DNA of 64,000 nt, taken from contig JADBEO010000016.1 of the NCBI GenBank assembly GCA_031316315.1, forward strand, positions 1-64,000, read 5' to 3'. The stretch is from Chelatococcus sambhunathii. Lineage in GTDB: Bacteria; Pseudomonadota; Alphaproteobacteria; Rhizobiales; Methylopilaceae. The translations under genes were made by a program, and so were the position numbers. Under the pieces are notes generated by a model. The model ran no database searches. It was not told where the DNA came from and saw only the letters and a list, made by a program, of their open reading frames with translations. Below, one piece after another: positions 34,386 through 42,129 of this stretch. Numbering within the stretch: the first letter of the stretch is position 1; every line of letters begins with the position of its first letter.

Positions 34386-35135
34386 ATGAAGCTTCAGCAC
34401 ACGCTCGGCGGGCTTGAGGGCCTCGGGCCCGTCTGGACCGAGACCCGCGTCTTCGTAGAAGAGTGGGAGAAGGTCATCTTCGGGATCCACACCGCGATGA
34501 TGGCGCTGAGCCCGCAGCTGCCGCTGCCCGAGACGCCGAGCGTCTTCAAGACCGTGTGGACCTGGGCGGACCTGCGCAAGGGCGCGGAGTCGATGAACCC
34601 GTTCGACTACTTCAAGTATCGCTACTACGAGAAATGGCTCGGCGGCATTTCCGGCTACTTCGTCTCGAACGGCTATCTCACCGAGGCCGAACTCGAGGCC
34701 AAGACGGCGGAATACCTCGCCGATCCCGACAAGCCGCTGCCCGAAGGCGGCGCAGCCGAAATCGACGCGCGCGTCGTGCAGTATCTCGTTGAGGGCGACA
34801 GTCCGAAGCGCGACGTCGCGGCAGAGCCGGCCTTCGCGGTCGGCGACACGGTGCTGGTGAAGAACGTCCCCACCGTCGAGCACACCCGCCTGCCGGGCTT
34901 CCTGCGCAACAAGACCGGCGTCGTCACCGAAGTCTATCCGGGAGCCTACGTCTATCTCACCGACACCGGCGCGGACGGCATCGGCGACGGGATCGAGAAG
35001 GCGATGCCTGTCTATTGCGTCGCCTTCGATCCGGCCGAGCTCTGGCCTGGCAACGCCGAGGCGAATTTCACCCTCTACGCCGACCTTTATGCGGCTTACC
35101 TCGCCGAGCCCGTCTCGGCGGCGGCCGCAGCCTGA
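34386..35135 (+). CDS. Nitrile hydratase beta subunit
   Basis: A 249-residue beta subunit. The N-terminal helical part has LGGLEGLGPV, FVEEWEKVIFGIHTAMM and the family segment NPFDYFKYRYYEKWLGG. The C-terminal SH3-like barrel has FAVGDTVLVKNV, HTRLPGFLRNKTGVV and YCVAFDPAELWPG. With the alpha chain it hydrates nitriles to amides in the cytoplasm. The gene order beta-alpha-activator is one of the known arrangements for cobalt enzymes. The stop is 13 bases before the alpha start. Confidence 0.95.
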   Translation: MKLQHTLGGLEGLGPVWTETRVFVEEWEKVIFGIHTAMMALSPQLPLPETPSVFKTVWTWADLRKGAESMNPFDYFKYRYYEKWLGGISGYFVSNGYLTEAELEAKTAEYLADPDKPLPEGGAAEIDARVVQYLVEGDSPKRDVAAEPAFAVGDTVLVKNVPTVEHTRLPGFLRNKTGVVTEVYPGAYVYLTDTGADGIGDGIEKAMPVYCVAFDPAELWPGNAEANFTLYADLYAAYLAEPVSAAAAA

Positions 35136-35148
35136 GCCGGAGCGCCCG

Positions 35149-35766
35149 ATGACCGCGCAATTTTTCTACGACGCCGACCGCGAGAAGAAGAACGCCGCCC
35201 GCGCCAAGGCGCTGCAGGCGCTGCTGATCGAGAAGGGCGTCATCACGTCCAAGACGGTCGACACCGTGCTCGGCTATTTCGAGACCAAGATGGGCCCGTT
35301 CAACGGGGCCAAGGCTGTCGCCCGCGCCTGGGTCGACCCGGCCTACAAGGAGCGTCTCGTCGCCGACACGGCCGCGGCTCTTGCGGAGCTCGAGTTTCCC
35401 GAGGGCATGGCCGGCGCGGAAGGCGAGCACATGAAGGCCGTGGCGAACGGCGACGGCGTCCACAATCTGATCATCTGCACGCTCTGCTCCTGTTATCCCT
35501 GGCCGGTGCTGGGCCTGCCGCCCTACTGGTACAAGGACCCGACGTTCCGCAGCCGCGCCGCGCGCGAGCCGCGGGCCGTGCTGAAGGAGTTCGGGCTCGA
35601 GGTGCCGTCCGAGACCGAGATCAAGGTCTGGGACTCGTCCGCCCAGATCCGCTGGTTCGTCGTGCCCGAGCGCCCCGCGGGAACCGACGGCCTCAGCGAG
35701 GAACAACTGGCCGCGCTCGTCACGCCCGAATCCATGATGGGCGTCGCCGTCGCCAAGGCGGCCTGA
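35149..35766 (+). CDS. Nitrile hydratase alpha subunit, cobalt type
   Basis: A 205-residue alpha subunit. The metal site is C110-T-L-C113-S114-C115, followed by YPWPVLGLPPYWYK. Threonine in CTLCSC is the known mark of Co(III) enzymes, while iron enzymes have CSLCSC. In the family the second and third Cys are oxidised to sulfinic and sulfenic acid. I start it at ATG 35149, which gives the usual N-terminus; the sequence upstream belongs to the beta gene. Cobalt use fits the CbtAB uptake genes in the same operon. Confidence 0.96.
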   Translation: MTAQFFYDADREKKNAARAKALQALLIEKGVITSKTVDTVLGYFETKMGPFNGAKAVARAWVDPAYKERLVADTAAALAELEFPEGMAGAEGEHMKAVANGDGVHNLIICTLCSCYPWPVLGLPPYWYKDPTFRSRAAREPRAVLKEFGLEVPSETEIKVWDSSAQIRWFVVPERPAGTDGLSEEQLAALVTPESMMGVAVAKAA

Positions 35767-35767
35767 C

Positions 35768-36133
35768 ATGCTGACCAACTTTGAGCAGTTCGCCGTGACC
35801 TCGATGATGGGCGCGGCGGACACCCCGCCCCGGGCGAACGGCGGACTGTGCTTCTCGGAAGAGTGGGAGCGGACGGCCTTCGGAGTGGCGCTCGCCCTCG
35901 CCCGGGAAGGCCACTTCGAGTGGGAGGACTTTCGCCAGCAGCTGATCGTCTCGATCGACGGCTGGGAGAAGTCCCACGAGCTCGATGACGCCAGCTGGAA
36001 CTACTACGAGCGCTGGCTCGCCGCGCTCGAGGCCGCCGTGGTCGAAAGCGGCCTTTCGACCCGAGATGAAATCGAGGCGCGTGTCGCGGAAAGCGAATTC
36101 GCCGACGCCAAAATCCCAGGAGCCAAGCAATGA
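35768..36133 (+). CDS. Nitrile hydratase accessory/activator protein
   Basis: A 121-residue protein homologous to the N-terminal half of the beta subunit, as is typical of nitrile hydratase activators such as P14K/NhlE. Key parts are CFSEEWERTAFGVALALA, the middle FEWEDFRQQLIVSI and SWNYYERWLAALE. These proteins deliver the cobalt-loaded alpha chain by subunit swapping. It starts one base after the alpha stop, and its own stop overlaps the CbtB start (ATGA). Confidence 0.92.
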   Translation: MLTNFEQFAVTSMMGAADTPPRANGGLCFSEEWERTAFGVALALAREGHFEWEDFRQQLIVSIDGWEKSHELDDASWNYYERWLAALEAAVVESGLSTRDEIEARVAESEFADAKIPGAKQ

Positions 36134-36312
36134 CCACCGCCTCCACTTTCAGCCAGACGCGCGCGCGATCCGCGCAGGCGCGCCTGGCCGCCGCCTTCGC
36201 CGCCTTCACGCTCGGCGCCCTGGTCGTCTTCACCGTCGGCTTCGCGGGTCCGGAGATGATCCACAACGCGGCGCACGACGCCCGCCACGCCACCGGCTTC
36301 CCCTGCCACTGA
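36130..36312 (+). CDS. cbtB: Cobalt transporter subunit CbtB
   Basis: A 60-residue protein with one membrane segment (about 18-40) and the CbtB C-terminal metal-binding tail HNAAHDARHATGFPCH. CbtB works with CbtA in predicted cobalt uptake, usually in B12 gene clusters under a cobalamin riboswitch. Here it overlaps the nitrile hydratase activator gene by four bases, so it is co-translated with the enzyme genes. Confidence 0.93.
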   Translation: MTTASTFSQTRARSAQARLAAAFAAFTLGALVVFTVGFAGPEMIHNAAHDARHATGFPCH

Positions 36313-36323
36313 AGGCGTGCGCC

Positions 36324-37061
36324 ATGCTCAACCGGATCCTGTCCTGCGCCCTTGCCGCCGGCCTTGTCGTAGGCCTGCTCGCGACCGCGCTTCAGCTCGT
36401 GCTCGTCTCGCCGCTGATCATGAAGGCCGAGACCTATGAGACGGCCGCCCCGGTGACGCCGCACGGGCACGACCACGGAGCTGGCGCGGAGACGCACGAC
36501 CACGGCGACGGCTGGGCGCCTCGGGACGGCGCCGAGCGCGCGGCCTATACCGCGCTCGCGACGGTCGCCGCGACGATCGGCTTCGGCCTGATGCTCGTCG
36601 CCGCGGCGACGCTCATCGCGCCGCAAGGCCTCACCGTTCGGTCCGGCGTCGCATTCGGCGTCGCGGGCTTCGCCGCGACGGGCCTTGCGACGAGCCTCGG
36701 CCTCGCCCCCGAGTTGCCGGGGGCCGCGGCCGCTGATCTCCTCGGTCGGCAAATCTGGTGGGTCACGACAGCCGCGGCGACGGCGGCCGGGATCGCGCTG
36801 ATCGCCTACGGTCGGCCCGCGCTGAAGGCGCTTGGCGTCGCGCTCGTCGTCGCGCCGCAGGTCGTTGGCGCTCCCGAGGCTGCGGCGCCGGCGAGCGCGG
36901 CGCCGGCCGAACTCGCCGCCGCCTTCGCCGCCCATGCCTTGGTGGTCCAGGCCCTCACGTGGGTGATGCTCGGAGCCGCCTGCGGTTATGCCTGGGAACG
37001 GCTCGGCCGCGTCTCGGCTCCTGGCCGGACCGCGGAGGCGGGCGCGCCGCTGACGATCTGA
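36324..37061 (+). CDS. cbtA: Cobalt transporter subunit CbtA
   Basis: A 245-residue inner-membrane protein with five to seven hydrophobic segments. A His-rich loop near residue 50-65 (HGHDHGAGAETHDHGDG) is a probable cobalt-binding site. The family opening MLNRILSCALAAGLVVGLLA decides the ATG at 36324, 11 bases after cbtB. It should form the channel for cobalt entry that feeds the nitrile hydratase. It is the last structural gene of the operon. Confidence 0.93.
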   Translation: MLNRILSCALAAGLVVGLLATALQLVLVSPLIMKAETYETAAPVTPHGHDHGAGAETHDHGDGWAPRDGAERAAYTALATVAATIGFGLMLVAAATLIAPQGLTVRSGVAFGVAGFAATGLATSLGLAPELPGAAAADLLGRQIWWVTTAAATAAGIALIAYGRPALKALGVALVVAPQVVGAPEAAAPASAAPAELAAAFAAHALVVQALTWVMLGAACGYAWERLGRVSAPGRTAEAGAPLTI

Positions 37062-37123
37062 CAGTTGGCCGAACTCTTGCGTATCCGACTCCGTCGGCCA
37101 GCTTTCAGCTTTGGGCTTTCACT

Positions 37124-38134
37124 ATGCGTATCGTGATCCTCGCCCCGCCCGGCGTTCAGTCGCTCGACGTCGTCGGGCCTGCGGAAGTCTTTTGGGAAGC
37201 CGCGCGCCGGCTTGGGCGCCCGGACGCCTATGAGGTCAAGGTCATGGGCGCGACCGACGCCCCGATCTCCGGCACGGGCAGCCTGCGCTTCCTGCCGGAC
37301 TGCACGATCAGCGACCCGGACGAGGAGATCGACACGCTCCTGGTCGGCGGCGATCCGTCGTTTCAGGAGATCGATCCCGAGGTCGTCGAATGGATCCGCA
37401 GGAGGGCCCCCGGCATCCGCCGCTACGGCTCGGTCTGCACGGGCGTGTTCCTGCTCGCCGCGGCCGGCGTTCTCGACGGCCGTCGGGTGACGACCCATTG
37501 GGAATGCGCCGAGAAGCTCGCCGCCGGCTATCCGGAGGTGGTCGTCGACAGCGACCAGATCTTCATTCGCGACGGTTCGCTCTGCACCACCGCCGGCGTC
37601 ACGGCCGGCATGGACCTCGCGCTGGCCCTGGTCGAGGAAGACTACGGTCGCGATCTCGCGCTGATCGTCGCCCGCTACATGGTGATGTTCCTGAAACGGC
37701 CCGGCGGCCAATCGCAGTTCTCCGCCCATCTCGCGGCGCAGATGTCGGGCAAGACGCCGATCCAGCAGGCTCAGGAATATGCCCTGGCGCACCTCGCCCA
37801 GCCGCTCTCGGTCGAGGCGCTGGCGCACGAAGCCGGCATGAGCGTGCGCAATTTCGCCCGCGTGTTCCGGCGCGAGATGAAGATGACGCCGGCGGATTTC
37901 GTCGAAGCCGCGCGGATCGACGAAGCCCGGCGCATGCTCCAGGACACGAATGTCGCGCTCGCACGGATCGCCGACCTGTGCGGCTTCGGCACGGCCGACA
38001 GCATGCGGCGGACGTTTCTCCGGAACCTGGGCGTCAGCCCGCTCGACTATCGGCGTCGCTTTCGGAGCGCATGGGTTGACAACGAAGCGCCCCCGCAGCA
38101 GCCGCAGCGTCAGATGCGCGCGCTGCACGCCTGA
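37124..38134 (+). CDS. GlxA-type AraC-family regulator with N-terminal DJ-1/PfpI domain
   Basis: A 336-residue regulator. Residues 1-190 form a GATase1-like sensor (RIVILAPPGVQSLDVVGPAE, YGSVCTGVFLLAAAGVLDG with a conserved Cys). Residues about 215-315 form the two AraC helix-turn-helix motifs (HEAGMSVRNFARVFRREM, RIADLCGFGTADSMRRTFLR). It lies 62 bases after cbtA in the same direction, so it may control the nitrile hydratase operon. The ligand is unknown. ATG 37124 gives the canonical start. Confidence 0.9.
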   Translation: MRIVILAPPGVQSLDVVGPAEVFWEAARRLGRPDAYEVKVMGATDAPISGTGSLRFLPDCTISDPDEEIDTLLVGGDPSFQEIDPEVVEWIRRRAPGIRRYGSVCTGVFLLAAAGVLDGRRVTTHWECAEKLAAGYPEVVVDSDQIFIRDGSLCTTAGVTAGMDLALALVEEDYGRDLALIVARYMVMFLKRPGGQSQFSAHLAAQMSGKTPIQQAQEYALAHLAQPLSVEALAHEAGMSVRNFARVFRREMKMTPADFVEAARIDEARRMLQDTNVALARIADLCGFGTADSMRRTFLRNLGVSPLDYRRRFRSAWVDNEAPPQQPQRQMRALHA

Positions 38135-38157
38135 TCACCGGGCCCGTCTGACTCGCA

Positions 38158-38364
38158 TCAGAAGCCGAGCGCCCGCGCCAGAAACGCGACCGCCAGAACG
38201 GCGGAGAGCGGGACGATCAGGGCCATTGGTCCGGTCGGCCGAGACGTCCGTCCGTGATCCTGCCGGATGTCGTTGGGGGCGCCGCGTCCGAGCAGGACCG
38301 CGCGCACATCGACGCTCGCCGCGGACCGGGTTGCAGGTCGCGTCGGAAACCGACGGCTCGCCAT
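38158..38364 (-). CDS. Small hypothetical protein with C-terminal membrane segment
   Basis: A 68-residue open frame. A polar, Arg-rich first half is followed by a hydrophobic end (MALIVPLSAVLAVAFLARALGF) that could be a tail anchor. An AGGAG site six bases before ATG 38364 supports expression. No family is recognised. It is convergent with the GlxA-type gene. Confidence 0.4.
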   Translation of the reverse strand: MASRRFPTRPATRSAASVDVRAVLLGRGAPNDIRQDHGRTSRPTGPMALIVPLSAVLAVAFLARALGF

Positions 38365-38775
38365 CGAATGCTCCTCTATGGGATCGCGGAAAAACTGGCG
38401 GTCCCGCGCGCAGGTATGACTGCATGCCTGGAAAATATTGTGGCGCCCGGCATGGCCGCAATCGGCGGATTACAGCCATTTCGGCCATATTGCGTACAAG
38501 GCCGGCCGCGATGGAGCCGGCAGATGGTCTCTCGGACAGTTGGCGTGCAAGCGGACTTCCGCAGTCTTCTCGCGCCACCCGCTTCTAAGGGCCGTCCGGA
38601 CAGCAATTGCCCGGCAAGCCGTCAATGCCGTCGGTTCGGGCACGATCCGGGCCGGTCGGTAGGGCAGCGCGGGTCTATGTGGGAGCGCTGACCGCTCGGG
38701 CTCCCCCAGTTCTCACGGACGAACGCGGATGACCGTCTCGAAACGGCCTTCCGAAACGCACCCCTGAAAACGACG
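38365..38775. other. Gene-free region upstream of small ORF and tRNA
   Basis: About 410 bases without a supported gene. The composition is less GC-rich around 38430-38530, and the region should hold the promoter of the small minus-strand gene. No repeat was recognised. Confidence 0.45.
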
Positions 38776-38800
38776 AAAGCCGCGGGGTTTCCGCGGCTTT
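38776..38800 (-). terminator. Rho-independent terminator of tRNA-Gly
   Basis: Hairpin with arms AAAGCCGCGG / CCGCGGCTTT and a five-base loop, 16 bases beyond the 3' end of the minus-strand tRNA. A T-rich tail follows on that strand. Confidence 0.8.
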
Positions 38801-38816
38801 TCGACATTCTGGCAAC

Positions 38817-38891
38817 TGGAGCGGGCGAAGGGATTCGAACCCTCGACCCCAACCTTGGCAAGGTTGTGCTCTACCCCTGAGCTACACCCGC
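38817..38891 (-). tRNA. tRNA-Gly (anticodon GCC)
   Basis: The cloverleaf reads on the minus strand from GCGGGTG at 38891 to an encoded CCA at 38817. The anticodon stem-loop is CAACC-TTGCCAA-GGTTG with anticodon GCC. The T arm has GGTTCGAATCC, and the acceptor stem GCGGGTG pairs with CGCCCGC except for one wobble. It stands alone and is followed by a terminator. Confidence 0.96.
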
Positions 38892-39037
38892 ATCAGTCCG
38901 GCGCGGGGTGGGTTCGCCCCGCGAGAGGCGCTTCATGCCGCATCGGCTGCGGGAATGCAAGCCGCTCGTCGCCGATCTGTCGCGATCGTCCCGAACAGGC
39001 TATGGCGGGGCCCTCGACCCTTCCCGATGGACCGCCG

Positions 39038-39529
39038 ATGCCCGCCAGCCGCGCCGACCTCTTCGCCTATCTCGACAGGCTCGGGATCGCGCACGAGACG
39101 ATCGAGCACGAGGCGGTCTTCACCGTCGCCGAATCGGCTCATCTCAGGGCGCGCATCGAGGGCGGCAAGTCCAAGAACCTGTTTCTCAAGGACAAGAAGG
39201 GCCGGCTGTTCCTCGTCGTGGCCGAGGACGAGGCGGTGGTCGATCTCAAGCGCATTCACGAGAAGCTGGGCGGGCAGGGCCGCGTGTCCTTCGGCTCGGC
39301 CGAACTGCTCTACGAGGTCTGGGGCGTGACGCCGGGCTCGGTGACGCCGTTCGGGGCGATCAACGACACGGAGGGCCGCGTCACCGTCGCGCTCGACGCG
39401 GGGCTGCTGGCGAAGGGGCGGGTGAACTTCCACCCGCTCGAGAACACCGCGACCACGGCGGTGCAGGCCGAAGACCTGATCCGGTTCCTGAAGGAGACCG
39501 GGCACGAGCCGGTCATTTTGGATATCTGA
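39038..39529 (+). CDS. Prolyl-tRNA editing domain protein (ProX/YbaK-like deacylase)
   Basis: A 163-residue free-standing editing domain. Typical motifs are the helix RADLFAYLDRLGIAHETIEHE, GGKSKNLFLKDKKGRLFL with the conserved Lys, and the late GVTPGSVTPFGAINDTEGRV. Such proteins hydrolyse Ala-tRNA(Pro) or similar mischarged tRNAs in the cytoplasm. The start is uncertain: ATG 39038 matches the family N-terminus, and ATG 39002 would add 12 residues. Confidence 0.88.
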   Translation: MPASRADLFAYLDRLGIAHETIEHEAVFTVAESAHLRARIEGGKSKNLFLKDKKGRLFLVVAEDEAVVDLKRIHEKLGGQGRVSFGSAELLYEVWGVTPGSVTPFGAINDTEGRVTVALDAGLLAKGRVNFHPLENTATTAVQAEDLIRFLKETGHEPVILDI

Positions 39530-39580
39530 CCCGGCGCAGACGGCCGGCGGGCGTCGAACCCCGCCGACCGGACGACGCAA

Positions 39581-39958
39581 TCATCTGGAGCGGCAGCGAC
39601 CCGTCTTCGTGCGTTCCTTGTCGCCATCGTCGTAGGCGATGCCGATCGCCTCGCCGCCCAGCGACGAGATCGTTCCGGGATACCAGTCTCCCTTGCCCTG
39701 GAAATTGCACTCGACTTTCTTGCCGATCGTCCAGTCGTAGGGCCGGACCTTTGCGAGAGCGGTCGTCTCCCGGTCGCCGTCATCGTACTGGAGCGTCAGC
39801 TGGTCGCCGTCGACGCGCTGGATGACGGCCGGATACCAGTAGGCCCCGCCTTTCCAGCGGCCGAGCACCCAGTCGCCCTTGCTTTGGGCGAAGGCGCCCG
39901 ACGGCGCGACCACCGCCGCGGCCGAGGCCGCGACGAGCAAGATGGATTTGAAGATCAC
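39581..39958 (-). CDS. Secreted protein with two Tudor/Agenet-like repeats
   Basis: A 125-residue protein. GTG 39958, preceded by GGGGGA, starts a signal peptide (VIFKSILLVAASAAAVVAPS, cleaved near AFAQ). Two tandem repeats of about 45 residues follow. Each has a W/Y-rich strand, WYPAVIQRV or WYPGTISSL, and ends YDDGDRE or YDDGDKE, as in Tudor-like SH3 barrels. Two Cys in the second repeat may pair. The function is not known; a periplasmic binding role is plausible. It is convergent with the ProX gene. Confidence 0.75.
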   Translation of the reverse strand: MIFKSILLVAASAAAVVAPSGAFAQSKGDWVLGRWKGGAYWYPAVIQRVDGDQLTLQYDDGDRETTALAKVRPYDWTIGKKVECNFQGKGDWYPGTISSLGGEAIGIAYDDGDKERTKTGRCRSR

Positions 39959-40099
39959 GGAATTCCCCCACGGCGCCCAAGATCGGGCGTCGCAGCTGGA
40001 GGGCACGATTTTACCGTGGTCAACCGGAAATCGTCGGGCCTGCCGTCGATGCCGCCTTCGTGATGCAGCGCGTGCGCGCATCTGTGCGACAGCGCCCGT

Positions 40100-41968
40100 T
40101 CAGTCGCCCTTCGCGCGCCGTCGCGCGGCTTTGGCGCCGTTTTTTCCCCAGTTTTCCAGCTTGCCGTGCCTGACGCCGCGCGCCACGCCGTCCTTCTCGC
40201 GCCCAGCGTAGGGCTTGCCGGCCGGCCGGACCTTTCGGCGAGACGGGTCGCCCTCCGTGCCGCCCATGGCGTCCGGCCTGTATGGCGGCTTCGACGGCCG
40301 CGCCTCAGCTCGAGCCTGCGGTGGCGTGAGCCGCTCCCTCGGAGCGTCCGCGCGCGTGATCGCGACGTCGCCCTTCTCCGAGCCGAGCGCGGAAGCCGCG
40401 AAAGCGTCGGCGGCGTCCGCGGCGATCGCCACCTTGGTCTCCCGGTCGAAGATGCGGATCGCGCCGATCTCGGTACGCGTCACGCCGCCGCGCCGGCAGA
40501 GCAGCGGCAGCAGCCACTTCGGGTCGGCGTTCTGCTTGCGGCCGACAGCGAGGCGGAACCAGACGCCGTCGCCGAAATCCTCCCGGCGGCGCGGAAGGCG
40601 GTTGTCGGACGGAGCCTGCTCCCGGGCCGCAGGACGGCCGCGCGCCGGCGTCCATTCTCCGGTGTCTTCGACCGCGATCGGCGCCGGAAGCCGCGCGAGA
40701 TGGAGCCGCATCAGCGCGACGGCGGCCTGCTCCGCGCCGATACGTTCGATCAGCTCGCGGGCGCCGTCGAGCTCCTCCGGCGAGGCCGGAGCCGCGATCG
40801 CGGGATCGGTCGCGAGCCTGTCCCGGTCGAGCGCACGGATCTCGTCGGCCGAGGGCGGCGCGCTCCAGACGGGGACGACGCCGGCGTCAGTCAGCAGCAG
40901 CTCCGCCTTGCGACGGCGCGAGACCGGGGCGAGCAGCACGCTGACGCCCTTGCGGCCGGCGCGACCCGTGCGGCCGCTGCGATGCCGGAACACTTCCGCG
41001 TCGTGCGGCAGGTCCGCGTGGACGACGAGCTCGACATTGGCGAGGTCGATGCCGCGCGCAGCGACGTCGGTCGCGACGCAGACCCGCGCGCGCCCGTCGC
41101 GGATTTCTTCGAGCGCGCGATTGCGCTCGGCCTGGCCGAGTTCTCCGGACAGCAGCACCGCGGAGAAGCCGCGCCGCGACAGCGTCTGATGGAGCCTGCG
41201 CACCGCCTCCCGCGTCGAGCAGAACACGATCGCGGCGGCGGCGTCGTGCTGGCGGAGCAGGTTGACGACGACGCCGTCGGTCTGGCGCGGCGCGACGCGG
41301 ATGGCGCGATGCTCGATGTCGGCATGGGCCTCGCTCTCGCCCGCGGTCTCGATGCGCAGGGCGTCGCGCTGGAAGCGTCGCGCGATCGACACGATGGCGT
41401 CGGGCAGCGTCGCGGAGAACAGCAGCGTGCGGCGCTCGTCTGGCGTCGCCTGGAGGATGAATTCGAGGTCGTCGCGGAAGCCGAGGTCAAGCATCTCGTC
41501 GGCCTCGTCGAGGACGACCGCCTGCAGCGCGGAGAGGTCGAGGGCGCGGCGGTCGATGTGATCGCGCAGGCGCCCGGGCGTGCCCACCACGATATGCGCG
41601 CCGCCCTCAAGGCGACGGCGCTCGGTGCGCGGGTCCATGCCCCCGACGCAGGCGACGATCCGGCCTCCGGCCTCGGCGAACAGCCACTGGAGCTCCCGCT
41701 CGACCTGCAATGCGAGCTCGCGCGTCGGGGCCACCACGAGGGCGAGCGGGGCGCTCGCGGCGGGAAGGCGATCGCCGCCGCCGAGCAGCGTGTCGCCGAG
41801 CGCCAGCCCGTAGGCGACGGTCTTACCGGAGCCGGTCCGGGCGGAGACCAGCAGGTCGCGTCCGCCGGCCGCGGCGGACGAAACCTCGCTCTGGACGGGC
41901 GTGAGTTCGACATAGCCGCGCGCGGAGAGCGCGCGCATCAGGGGCGAAGTGGTGGGACCAGAGGTCAC
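40100..41968 (-). CDS. DEAD-box RNA helicase with DbpA/CsdA-type RNA-binding domain
   Basis: A 622-residue helicase. The motifs in order are ARTGSGKT (I), VLDEADEMLDLGF (II), LFSATLP (III), and HRSGRTGRAGRKG (VI). A C-terminal DbpA RNA-binding domain (about 475-550, PLLCRRGGVTRTEIGAIRIF) and a basic tail follow. It remodels RNA, probably in ribosome assembly or at low temperature. The Q motif (VELTPVQSEV) near residue 20 supports ATG 41968. Confidence 0.94.
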   Translation of the reverse strand: MTSGPTTSPLMRALSARGYVELTPVQSEVSSAAAGGRDLLVSARTGSGKTVAYGLALGDTLLGGGDRLPAASAPLALVVAPTRELALQVERELQWLFAEAGGRIVACVGGMDPRTERRRLEGGAHIVVGTPGRLRDHIDRRALDLSALQAVVLDEADEMLDLGFRDDLEFILQATPDERRTLLFSATLPDAIVSIARRFQRDALRIETAGESEAHADIEHRAIRVAPRQTDGVVVNLLRQHDAAAAIVFCSTREAVRRLHQTLSRRGFSAVLLSGELGQAERNRALEEIRDGRARVCVATDVAARGIDLANVELVVHADLPHDAEVFRHRSGRTGRAGRKGVSVLLAPVSRRRKAELLLTDAGVVPVWSAPPSADEIRALDRDRLATDPAIAAPASPEELDGARELIERIGAEQAAVALMRLHLARLPAPIAVEDTGEWTPARGRPAAREQAPSDNRLPRRREDFGDGVWFRLAVGRKQNADPKWLLPLLCRRGGVTRTEIGAIRIFDRETKVAIAADAADAFAASALGSEKGDVAITRADAPRERLTPPQARAEARPSKPPYRPDAMGGTEGDPSRRKVRPAGKPYAGREKDGVARGVRHGKLENWGKNGAKAARRRAKGD

Positions 41969-42129
41969 GGGCTGTCTTCTCGGGTGCGGACCCGTGACGC
42001 GAAACCGCTCGCGCGTCTTGGGCGCGGCGCATAAGTCGCCGGGTGTTGGATGCTGCGTTGCAGTACAGCAAATGGCGGCGCAACGCCATCGCCGCAGCGA
42101 AGATCAGATCTGCACGTGCGTTGCGGGCT

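Noticed and set aside
38817..39529. Genomic island attachment at the tRNA-Gly gene
   Set aside because: No integrase gene and no repeated 3' end of the tRNA were seen nearby, and core-type genes follow.
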